The notes under the pieces are model-generated. The model searched no databases, was not told the DNA's origin, and saw nothing but the letters and a program-made list of their open reading frames with translations. From Candidatus Hydrogenedentota bacterium (GTDB taxonomy: Bacteria; Hydrogenedentota; Hydrogenedentia; Hydrogenedentales; CAILVY01): a stretch of 34,935 nucleotides of DNA. How positions within the stretch are numbered: position 1 is the first letter of the stretch; every line of letters begins with the position of its first letter. Shown here piece by piece: positions 17,663 through 24,923 of the stretch. The stretch spans positions 1 to 34,935 of the forward strand of contig CAILVY010000293.1 in NCBI GenBank assembly GCA_903837785.1, written 5' to 3'. The position numbers and the translations under genes were made by a program.

Positions 17663-18268
17663 ATGCTGAAGCCGAGCCGTCCCTTCGTATTCGGTTGTCT
17701 GAGCGGCGCCGTGCTGACCCTGGTCCTCGTTGTCGTGGGGACGGTCGGCGGAACCTTCCTCATGAAAGACTGGATGGTTCGCTACTTGTCGAAAGGGCTC
17801 AAGCCCCCCCCCATCACCTCGGGCATGAAGGCCGACTACGACTGGCAGGTCACCGGCTCGGACGGCCAGGCGCTCAACATGGCCGAAACAAAGAACAAAG
17901 TCGTGTTCCTGAGCTTCTGGCAACCGGATTGTCCGCACTGCCTCGCGGAGATCCCCGCACTGAATCAGCTTTTTCAGATGGTTCAGGCGGATGGAATCGT
18001 CTTTGCCGGCGTCGCCTTTGACGATAAAGAAGGACCAAGCATCGAGAACCTCGCCACAGTCCGCGAACACGAGGGCATTCAATTTCCTATTTACAGCCTC
18101 AAAGGAAAGCGTCCCGAGGTGTATCAGACTCCGAGCACCCCGGCGGCCTTCGTCATCGCCCCCAACGGCGACATCGTGTTTAAACACATCGGCGCCGCGA
18201 AATGGGACGACGAACGCGTGATCTCCTTTCTGCGCGTACTCGCGCAGAAACCGCCTGAGAACAACTGA
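17663..18268 (+). CDS. Membrane-anchored TlpA/ResA-like thioredoxin-fold protein
   Basis: The product is 201 residues. An N-terminal transmembrane anchor (residues about 9-34) is followed by a periplasm-facing thioredoxin-like domain. It has the redox motif C90-P-H-C93 in FWQPDCPHCLAEIPAL and the cis-Pro region STPAAFVIAPNGDIV. Such proteins reduce or exchange disulfides, for example in cytochrome c maturation, but no cytochrome genes are adjacent here. GAGGAA (17652-17657) lies just before the ATG, and only 9 nt separate it from rarA. That coupling has no evident functional logic. Confidence 0.88.
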   Translation: MLKPSRPFVFGCLSGAVLTLVLVVVGTVGGTFLMKDWMVRYLSKGLKPPPITSGMKADYDWQVTGSDGQALNMAETKNKVVFLSFWQPDCPHCLAEIPALNQLFQMVQADGIVFAGVAFDDKEGPSIENLATVREHEGIQFPIYSLKGKRPEVYQTPSTPAAFVIAPNGDIVFKHIGAAKWDDERVISFLRVLAQKPPENN

Positions 18269-18305
18269 AACCGCTCCCCTCCACTTCACGCTGATTCTGG
18301 TTGTG

Positions 18306-18343
18306 CAGAGGCGGACAAGCCCGCCAGAGGCGGACAAGCCCAC
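18306..18343. repeat. 19-bp tandem duplication with internal hairpins between convergent genes
   Basis: Two adjacent 19-bp units (18306-18324 and 18325-18343), beginning CAGAGGCGGACAAGCCC, differ at one base near the end. The first contains GGCGG-acaagc-CCGCC, a 5-bp stem. The position between the ends of two convergent genes fits a bidirectional transcription stop, but no T-run follows. Confidence 0.6.
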
Positions 18344-18375
18344 CGGTTGCGCGGCGGTGGGCCGTTTTCCCGGAA

Positions 18376-18969
18376 TTACGCCTGCGGGGGCCGGCCGATG
18401 CCGGCTTCGACGAAGACGTCGATGAGCGCGGGATCGAAATGCTTGCCGCGTTCGGCGAGGAGATGCATGATGCCTTCCTGGGTGGAACTCTGCGTGTCGC
18501 GGTAGTGGCGGGGGCTGGTCATCGCGCAGTAGACGTCGAGGATCTTGACGATGCGGGCGAGGTAGGGAATGGCTTCGCCCTCGAGATGATCGGGGTATCC
18601 GTCGCCGTCGTGGCATTCGTGATGATAGTGGACGATGTCGATGATGTCCTTGAGGACGCCGCGCTCTTCGAGCAGGGCGGCGCCCAGCGCGCTGTGGCCC
18701 TGGAGGAGAACCCACTCGTCGTAGTCGAGGATCCCCTGCTTGAGCAGGACGGCGTTCGGGATTTGGATCTTTCCGATGTCCCGCAGGAGGGCGCCGCGTT
18801 CGAGGGAGGCCTGGTCGCCGGGGGAGAGCCCGAGGGCTTTCCCGAAGCGTTCGGCATGCTCGCGTACGCGCTCGGAGGCGCCCAGGGGGAGCCCCTCGCG
18901 GCAGCCAATGGCATCGGCCAGGAGGCCCAGAATCCGATCGTCTCTGCTCAGGTCAGCGCGTGCGTCCAT
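18376..18969 (-). CDS. HD-GYP domain protein with altered HD motif
   Basis: The 197-residue product is essentially one HD-GYP domain, the family that hydrolyses cyclic di-GMP. The GYP side is intact: HHE at 116-118, DGDGYP at 121-126 and the later IPYLARIVKILDVYCAM. The HD motif, normally LHDIGK, reads LRDIGK: the first metal-binding His is Arg63 (codon CGG at 18783-18781). Loss of this ligand suggests weak or no hydrolysis, and possibly a role as a c-di-GMP sensor. No receiver or sensor domain is attached. The ATG at 18969 has GGGAGGAG directly upstream. It follows the DUF2569 gene after 15 nt, so the two are likely co-transcribed. Confidence 0.88.
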   Translation of the reverse strand: MDARADLSRDDRILGLLADAIGCREGLPLGASERVREHAERFGKALGLSPGDQASLERGALLRDIGKIQIPNAVLLKQGILDYDEWVLLQGHSALGAALLEERGVLKDIIDIVHYHHECHDGDGYPDHLEGEAIPYLARIVKILDVYCAMTSPRHYRDTQSSTQEGIMHLLAERGKHFDPALIDVFVEAGIGRPPQA

Positions 18970-18984
18970 GGCTCCTCCCGGTCA

Positions 18985-19470
18985 CTATTGCATGTACGTG
19001 GACTTGACCCGTTTGGACTTGACGAGATAGAGATAGCAGGTGGTGAAGAAGATCAGTGATTCGCCCACCTCGATGGCGATTTCCCGAACCAGGTCTTCCA
19101 TCTTGTCTTCCGGCCACTCGACCATGAGGAAGGCGAGGGCTACGCCGACAATGAGGCAAACGAGAAAGGACCACAGATAGCGCTTTGCGGTGCGGACGGC
19201 GCGGGGCCGTTCGGTCCACAGGCAGATGCCGGCGTGCATGCTGAAGATAACCAGGAAAAGCCGCATGCCCGAAACCAGGACAAGGTACTGTTCCAGGCCG
19301 CGGGTATAGGCGAAGTCGGAACTGGCCTGCTGGAAATGGGAAAGGAGATTGTGGGCGGCGACCAGGGGCGTGGCCACGACCCAAACGACGCAGAGGACCA
19401 GCAGCCACCCCCCCACTCCCTCGCCGGGGGCGCTGACAGTCCTGTCTTGCGACTCAATATCTTCTGGCAT
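18985..19470 (-). CDS. DUF2569-like integral membrane protein
   Basis: This is a 161-residue protein with four predicted transmembrane helices. The first begins with the family-typical GGWLLVLCVVWVVATPL. The second contains VSGMRLFLVIFSMHAGI, the third SFLVCLIVGVALAFLMVEW, and the last ends in the characteristic YLYLVKSKRVKSTY. This pattern matches DUF2569, whose function is not known. The ATG at 19470 has a GGGGGAGAG site upstream. It is immediately upstream of the HD-GYP gene, suggesting the pair may act together, perhaps as a membrane-linked signalling unit. That is inference from neighbourhood only. Confidence 0.75.
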   Translation of the reverse strand: MPEDIESQDRTVSAPGEGVGGWLLVLCVVWVVATPLVAAHNLLSHFQQASSDFAYTRGLEQYLVLVSGMRLFLVIFSMHAGICLWTERPRAVRTAKRYLWSFLVCLIVGVALAFLMVEWPEDKMEDLVREIAIEVGESLIFFTTCYLYLVKSKRVKSTYMQ

Positions 19471-19564
19471 GACTCACTCTCCCCCGGCGGTCAAGACACC
19501 GGCGAGTGTGTTCACTGGTTTTCAGAGCTGTTAACCATAACCTATACCCGGAACGGGGTGTGCG

Positions 19565-21733
19565 TCAAATCCTGTTGCACAACCGATCCGTGAGGCGGCT
19601 GTTGCGCCGGGCAATGTTGCTGTTGCGGACGGCCATGCCCACCGCCTTTGGGTCTCCGACGACGACGACAAGCTTCTTGCCGCGGGTGATCGCGGTATAA
19701 AACACATTTCTTTGAAGCATCATGTAGTGCTGTGGGAGGAACAACAGGACCACGGCGGGGTACTCGCTGCCCTGCGCCTTGTGGACCGTGGCCGCATAGG
19801 CCAGCGCGAGATTGTCCAGGTCCTCGAATCGATAGAGCACGGCGCGGTCGTCGAAGGCGACCTCGATTTCCCTGGCCGCTTCGTCGACGAGAGTAATGAT
19901 GCCCACGTCGCCATTGTAGACATCCAGCTCGTAGTTGTTGCGGAGCTGCATCACTTTGTCGCCGTTCCGGAAGGCGCGCCGGGGAACGGGGACGCCGTTG
20001 GGATTGAGGGCGGCCTGGAGTTCCTCGTTGAGGCGCGTCACGCCGGCATCGCCGCGCCGCAAGGGCGCGAGCACCTGGACGTCGCGGACGGGATCAAAGC
20101 CGAACTTCGCGGGGATGCGGTGGGTCACGAGTTCGATGACGGTTTCCAGGGCGGCGGCGGCGTCCGATCGCTTGATCAGGAAGAAGTCCACGTCGTTGAA
20201 GAGGGGATACGTGCCTTGGTTGATCAAGTGCGCATTGCTGATGATCCCGCTCTGCGCGGCCTGTCGAAAGACGGTTTTGAGCCGGACGACGGGCACGACC
20301 TGGCTGGAGAGGATGTCAAAGAGGACATTTCCCGCGCCGACCGAAGGGAGTTGATCCACGTCTCCCACGAGGATGAGCCGGCAGAAGGGCGGGATGGCCA
20401 AGAGAAGGCTGTGCATGAGCTGTTGATCAACCATGGAGGTTTCGTCGATGACGACGAGGTCGGTTTCGAGGGGGTTGTTGTCGTCACGGCTGAAGCCCCC
20501 CTTTTTCGGGCTGTATTCGAGGAGGCGATGGATCGTGCGCGCATCGTAGCCCGAGGCCGCCTCCATACGTTTTGCCGCCCGGCCAGTGGGCGCGGCCAGG
20601 AGAAACGAAAGCCCCTTGCGTTCGAGAATCGCCAGCAGGCTCTTGATCACCGTGGTCTTGCCGGTGCCGGGCCCGCCGGTGATCACCATGACTTTGGCCG
20701 TGACGCCGATGCGGATGGCGTCGCGCTGTTCTTCGGAGAGCGTGATGCCCTGCGACTTCTCGACCCACCGCAGCGCATTGTCCACCTGGATGGGGACGGG
20801 ATCGCACGGCGTGGCAATGAGGCGGTGGAGCATGGCGGCGCAACCGCGCTCGGCCGCGTAAAGAGATGGGAGATACAGGACCTCGCCCTCGCGGACGAGT
20901 TCCTTCCTGGCCACGAGGTCCACAAGCGGCTGTGCCAAGCTCTCCGCGGGGACTTCCAGCAGTTCCGCGGCGAAATTCTGCAACTCCTCGCCGGGGAGAT
21001 AGACATGGCCGTCGCCGGCCGCCTCTCCGAGCACGTGCAGCAGCCCGGCGCGCATCCGGTCGGGCGAATCCTTGGCCACGCCGAGGCGGGCCGCAATCTT
21101 GTCCGCGCCGCGGAAGGAAATGCCGGCTATGTCCTGCGCGAGGCGGTAGGGGTTCTCGCGGAGCACGGCCACGGCGCTGTCGCCGTAGTGCTGATAGATC
21201 TTGACGGCTTGTCCCGTCGAGATGCCGTGGCCCTGGAGAAAAACCATGATGGACTGAATCGCGCGGCGCGAGGCCCAGGCGTCGCGGATTTGTTCGGCGC
21301 GCTTCTTGCCGATGCCGGGCACACTGCGCAGGCGCTTGGGCTGTTCGTCGATCACGCGGAGGGTTTCGAGGCCGAAGGCCTGCACCAGCCGTTTGGCGAA
21401 GACGGGGCCGATGCCCTCGATCAGCCCGGAGCCCAAGTAACGTTCGATGCCTTCGGCCGTGTTGGGGACGAGGGTTTCATAGGCTTCCACGCGCAATTGG
21501 CGCCCGAAACGCTTGTCGTCGATCCAGCGTCCGCGGAGACGAACCGTCTCCCCTTCCGAGACGGCCATGAGCGTGCCGACGAACGTGACAAGTTCTTCGC
21601 CCCTGCGCAGCCTGGCGACAAAGAAGGCCGTCTCCTCATTCTCATAGACAATGCGCTCGACCACGCCCTCGATGGTCACGAGGGGTTCCACGTCGAGCTG
21701 CTGGGACGTAGGCTTTCCGGAGCTGTCATTCAC
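19565..21733 (-). CDS. recD2: RecD2-type 5'-3' DNA helicase
   Basis: The product is 722 residues, the usual size of RecD2, a superfamily 1B helicase found without RecBC. The N-terminal OB-like region is followed by helix-hairpin-helix motifs (IEGIGPVFAKRLV at 105-117 and VPGIGKKRAEQI at 138-149). Then come Walker A GGPGTGKTT (353-361), APTGRAAKRM (381-390), motif II VIDETSMVD (428-436) and VGDVDQLPSVGAG (456-468). The C-terminal part carries VHKAQGSEYP and YTAITRGKK. It acts in DNA repair and recombination. The predicted start is GTG at 21733, 27 nt after the SDR stop, with only a weak upstream site. It belongs to a same-strand run with envelope genes, probably a shared transcript. Confidence 0.93.
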   Translation of the reverse strand: MNDSSGKPTSQQLDVEPLVTIEGVVERIVYENEETAFFVARLRRGEELVTFVGTLMAVSEGETVRLRGRWIDDKRFGRQLRVEAYETLVPNTAEGIERYLGSGLIEGIGPVFAKRLVQAFGLETLRVIDEQPKRLRSVPGIGKKRAEQIRDAWASRRAIQSIMVFLQGHGISTGQAVKIYQHYGDSAVAVLRENPYRLAQDIAGISFRGADKIAARLGVAKDSPDRMRAGLLHVLGEAAGDGHVYLPGEELQNFAAELLEVPAESLAQPLVDLVARKELVREGEVLYLPSLYAAERGCAAMLHRLIATPCDPVPIQVDNALRWVEKSQGITLSEEQRDAIRIGVTAKVMVITGGPGTGKTTVIKSLLAILERKGLSFLLAAPTGRAAKRMEAASGYDARTIHRLLEYSPKKGGFSRDDNNPLETDLVVIDETSMVDQQLMHSLLLAIPPFCRLILVGDVDQLPSVGAGNVLFDILSSQVVPVVRLKTVFRQAAQSGIISNAHLINQGTYPLFNDVDFFLIKRSDAAAALETVIELVTHRIPAKFGFDPVRDVQVLAPLRRGDAGVTRLNEELQAALNPNGVPVPRRAFRNGDKVMQLRNNYELDVYNGDVGIITLVDEAAREIEVAFDDRAVLYRFEDLDNLALAYAATVHKAQGSEYPAVVLLFLPQHYMMLQRNVFYTAITRGKKLVVVVGDPKAVGMAVRNSNIARRNSRLTDRLCNRI

Positions 21734-21760
21734 GGGGCCGATGTCTCCCCCACGCCGTGT

Positions 21761-22486
21761 TCAGCCGCCCAGGGGCACGCTGCCGAAGCGGCGGAGATAG
21801 ATGATGTCCGTTGTTGCGCGCGCGCTCATCGAGGCCAGGTAAAGCGCCGTGTGGGCCACGTCCTCAGGGGTCATCCAGTCTGACTTGTCGCGGCCCGGCA
21901 TGGCTTCCTCGGAGAGCCGGGTGCTGACGCCGCCCGGACAAATCGCGTTGACGCGAATGTTGTGCGGCTTCAACTCCATGGCGAGCGTCGCGGTGAGGCC
22001 GTTGATGCCGTGCTTGGAGGCGCAATAGACGCTCTGGTTCATGATGGGGCGCAGTCCGGAGACGCTGGAGATGTTGATGATGTGGCCGGCGCGGCGGGCG
22101 ATCATGTCCGGGAGCACGGCGCGCGTCACGAGGAAGGCGCCCGTGAGGTTTACGTCCAGGGTGCGGCGCCACTCCTCCAGTGTCAGCTCCATGAAGGGCT
22201 TAAAACAGGCGTATCCCGCGTTGTTGACCAGGAGGTCGATCTTCCCGAGGAATTTCGCCGCGGCCCGCGCCATCCCGGCCACGTGATCGGGCTCGCTTAT
22301 GTCACAGGTCAGTGAGATGATCCGCCGGCCCAGACCGCGCACCTGGGCGGCGGTTTCGTCCAGTTCGGACGCGGTGCGCGCGACCGCAGCGATGTCGCAG
22401 CCCTGTTCAGCAAACGCGAGCGCGATGGCCCGGCCGATACCCCGGCCCGCGCCGGTGATGAGGGCCGTCTTTCCTTCCAACAGCAT
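21761..22486 (-). CDS. Short-chain dehydrogenase/reductase (SDR)
   Basis: The product is 241 residues, a classical SDR of the FabG-like type. The NAD(P)-binding motif is TGAGRGIG (11-18), the structural motif NNAG (88-91), and the catalytic residues are Ser in NISSVSG (139-145) and YCASK with Tyr154 and Lys158. The adenine-pocket region reads LTCDISEPD. The ATG at 22486 has AAGGAG 5 nt upstream and starts the fold directly, so the 100 extra upstream codons in frame are not coding. The substrate cannot be told. It sits between a membrane protein gene and recD2 in the same direction. Confidence 0.9.
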   Translation of the reverse strand: MLLEGKTALITGAGRGIGRAIALAFAEQGCDIAAVARTASELDETAAQVRGLGRRIISLTCDISEPDHVAGMARAAAKFLGKIDLLVNNAGYACFKPFMELTLEEWRRTLDVNLTGAFLVTRAVLPDMIARRAGHIINISSVSGLRPIMNQSVYCASKHGINGLTATLAMELKPHNIRVNAICPGGVSTRLSEEAMPGRDKSDWMTPEDVAHTALYLASMSARATTDIIYLRRFGSVPLGG

Positions 22487-22545
22487 GTACGCTCCTTCAT
22501 GGCTGATTGTTTCGAGGAGAGGCCGGAACGGCTCCCCCGCCGGGC

Positions 22546-23247
22546 CTATTTCCGCCCCGTCACACCCTGAATCAGCACGCGGTACGAATCCTCGAGCATG
22601 GACTGGATCTTCGGCCAGTCCGCGTTCTGCCCGCCTCCGTCGCGCAAGGCAGCGGCCTCGGCGCGCAGGCGCCCCGCCTCCTCGATATCGGGATTTGTCC
22701 GGCCGTACAGCAGGGCGTATTCGCCGGCGATGATCCTGCCCACGTTTTCGGCGGAATCCTGGCCGGGCGTCCTGCGCGCCACCCACCAGTCGAGTTCCGC
22801 GCGGGCCACCGCCTTCGGATTCCAGTCGCCGCCGGCTGCGTCGTGGATGCGGCCGTAGGCGGATTCGAGGATGGGCAGCACACTCTGATCATAGCCTTCG
22901 CGGCTTCGCGCGAAGACGGCGGCGGCTTTCGCCAGTTCCTCGCCCGCCAGCGCGGCGGTGACGTAGGACAGGCCGAATTGCTCGCGGAGAATGGACACGA
23001 GCTGCAGGCCGAGGGTCTGCATGTCGCGCGTGTAGTATGCCTGCCACATGCGGGTTTCGGCCTCGGCGATCCTGGCGGCGTCGAGTTCCAGGTTCATGCC
23101 CCGGTTGTGAAAGCCGAAATACCACACGGCCGTGCCGCCGCACAGGAGCAGCAAGAGGAACGCGGCGAGCAGCGCCAAGGCCACGCTTGTCCAGAAGCGG
23201 CGGCGCGGGGTCATCGCGGAGGGCTTTCTGGCGATCGGCTTGGGCAT
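22546..23247 (-). CDS. Single-pass membrane protein of unknown function
   Basis: The product is 233 residues. A basic N-terminus (KPIARKPSAMTPRRR) precedes one transmembrane helix (about 19-45). The remaining 185 residues are helical and rich in Ala and Glu, with recurrent Trp and Tyr (ELDWWVARRTPGQD, AGEYALLYGRTN). It is therefore a type II membrane protein with an extracytoplasmic helical domain. I recognise no family. It starts 3 nt after the YihY/BrkB gene stop, which suggests translational coupling and a linked role in the envelope. Confidence 0.7.
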   Translation of the reverse strand: MPKPIARKPSAMTPRRRFWTSVALALLAAFLLLLLCGGTAVWYFGFHNRGMNLELDAARIAEAETRMWQAYYTRDMQTLGLQLVSILREQFGLSYVTAALAGEELAKAAAVFARSREGYDQSVLPILESAYGRIHDAAGGDWNPKAVARAELDWWVARRTPGQDSAENVGRIIAGEYALLYGRTNPDIEEAGRLRAEAAALRDGGGQNADWPKIQSMLEDSYRVLIQGVTGRK

Positions 23248-23250
23248 GGT

Positions 23251-24858
23251 TCACTGATCCTCGATGGGTTCGCCGGCGGCGTCAGGAGGCGCCGCGTCTC
23301 CGTCATCGATCGTGGGCGGGTTCCCCGAGTCGAGATGTCCGGCCAGCGATGCGACTGTTGATTCGAGATAGCGGGTTTCCGCCCGGTCCAGGGCGTCATA
23401 GAGTGGACGATAGGCGGTGTCCTCGCGCAAAAGCGACGGATCCCGGCCCTCTTCCCGGACGGCGCGCACCACATCGATGATCCGGGTGGTCTGCGGGGCG
23501 CGCGCGGGGTGGTACGTGACGGGCTGCGTCGCGCACTCCACCGCCAGCTTCGCGTTCGTCAGGCAATCGAACGTGTCGTTGAGCAAGCGGGTGGGCACGT
23601 TCCAGGCTTCCGCCGCCTCTCTCACGGACAGTCCCGGCAGGCCGTGCTGGAAGCGGCGCGCCATCTCGACAACTGTCCGGACGGCGAGCGCCTCGCGATA
23701 GGCGTAGGTTGCCTCATCGGAGAGGCGCTCCATCGCAAAGGTCTTTTCGTTTTGATAGGCGAACGTGAGCAGCGCGCCGAAAAGCAGGATGAGCCAGCTC
23801 GCGTAGATCCACATGAGCAGCAGGGGAAACAAGGCGAAGGTTGAGAAGAAGAGCATGTAACGCGCGAGGCCGAACTGGAACTTCACGTAGGCCCAGGAGC
23901 AGAGAATCCACAGGACACCGGCCACAACGCCGCCCAGCACGGCGTAGGGAATCCGCACCCGCGTGTTGGGGACACCCCAATAGAGCAGGCTGAACGTCAG
24001 GCAGATCATGAGGAACTGCGCCCCCCGAATGCCCATGGCGAAGGGGCCGAGCAGCCCGCGGATGAAGGTGCTCTCGAGCGCGGCGCTGATGCCCAGCACG
24101 GCCGCCGCGACAAAGGGCAGCAACAACGTGATCATCAGATAATCACTGAGCGTGCGCAGGTGGCTGCGGGTGCGATGGACGCCCCAGATCCGGTTGAAGG
24201 CCGATTCGACATTGCGCATGAAGCCGAAGACCGTGCTGAGGATGAACAGCAAGCCGGCCATGCTGATCGCACGCGGATTCGTGGCCCCCCGCTGCGCCAG
24301 GTCCATGACGATCTTGACCGGATTCTCGGCCAGGGCCGCGCTTTCGGGGTGGCTGTCGGGAGACAGGACCGGAAACAGCAGCACGAGTATCTGCTTTTGC
24401 AGGCGCAGGTTGTTCTTGTCTCTCTCCGCGGCGGACGGAGGCGCCTGTGCGGCCTCGCCTGGGGGTTCCGCGGCGCCCTTCTCCTTCTCGAGATCCGGGT
24501 TCACGGGCACATGATCTTCCCCGCGCACGAGGGTGATGACCTGGGTAAGCTGGTCTTCCATCTTCACCCAGACGGAATGATAGACCTGTTCGCCGAGGTC
24601 AAAGGTCTGAATGCAGAAGAACATCAACGCGAGAAAGGGCACGATGAAGAGCATGGTTGCGAAAGTCAGCGCGGACGCGCGCAGCAGCAGCGTCTCGTCG
24701 GTTACACCGCGCAGCAACAAAATCGCCACGCGGACCTGCTTCGTGAAGAAGCCGTGCGGAATGCGCTCGCCCGGCAGACCGATACGCCAGACGTCATGCG
24801 TGACAAAGTCCCGGCCCCGCTCCAAAGAGTCCATGATCCGCTGTAACAGGTTCGCCAT
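23251..24858 (-). CDS. YihY/BrkB-family membrane protein with periplasmic-type insert and C-terminal winged-helix-like domain
   Basis: The product is 535 residues, much longer than typical YihY proteins of about 290. The core has the family helices (ASALTFATMLFIVPFLALMF, then LLFILSTVFGFMRNVESAFNRIW and later ALFPLLLMWIYASWLILLFGALL). A roughly 85-residue hydrophilic insert (about 112-195), rich in Glu, Pro and Ala, lies after the first helix. From residue about 395 a soluble tail follows, in which LSVREAAEAWNVPTRLLNDTFDCLTNAKLA looks like a winged helix. The family was once called RNase BN, but that is not supported. Its real function is unsettled, with envelope or transport roles proposed. 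The ATG at 24858 opens the frame. Confidence 0.82.
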   Translation of the reverse strand: MANLLQRIMDSLERGRDFVTHDVWRIGLPGERIPHGFFTKQVRVAILLLRGVTDETLLLRASALTFATMLFIVPFLALMFFCIQTFDLGEQVYHSVWVKMEDQLTQVITLVRGEDHVPVNPDLEKEKGAAEPPGEAAQAPPSAAERDKNNLRLQKQILVLLFPVLSPDSHPESAALAENPVKIVMDLAQRGATNPRAISMAGLLFILSTVFGFMRNVESAFNRIWGVHRTRSHLRTLSDYLMITLLLPFVAAAVLGISAALESTFIRGLLGPFAMGIRGAQFLMICLTFSLLYWGVPNTRVRIPYAVLGGVVAGVLWILCSWAYVKFQFGLARYMLFFSTFALFPLLLMWIYASWLILLFGALLTFAYQNEKTFAMERLSDEATYAYREALAVRTVVEMARRFQHGLPGLSVREAAEAWNVPTRLLNDTFDCLTNAKLAVECATQPVTYHPARAPQTTRIIDVVRAVREEGRDPSLLREDTAYRPLYDALDRAETRYLESTVASLAGHLDSGNPPTIDDGDAAPPDAAGEPIEDQ

Positions 24859-24923
24859 GCCGCCTATACTACACGACTCGCCGAGCTTGGTTCACGCGGG
24901 CGGCCTGCCGACATGGCCGTGCA

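Noticed and set aside
17588..18715. A 375-codon minus-strand frame crossing the thioredoxin-like gene and the HD-GYP gene
   Set aside because: It overlaps two well-supported genes, is Arg/Pro-rich at its start and has no homology that I recognise.
19712..21883. A roughly 720-codon plus-strand frame over recD2
   Set aside because: recD2 on the minus strand has all helicase motifs. The plus frame has no recognisable domain and runs into the next gene.
22487..22786. 100-codon N-terminal extension of the SDR
   Set aside because: The extension is Arg/Gly-rich and antisense-like, and a strong AAGGAG site precedes the ATG at 22486 where the Rossmann fold begins.
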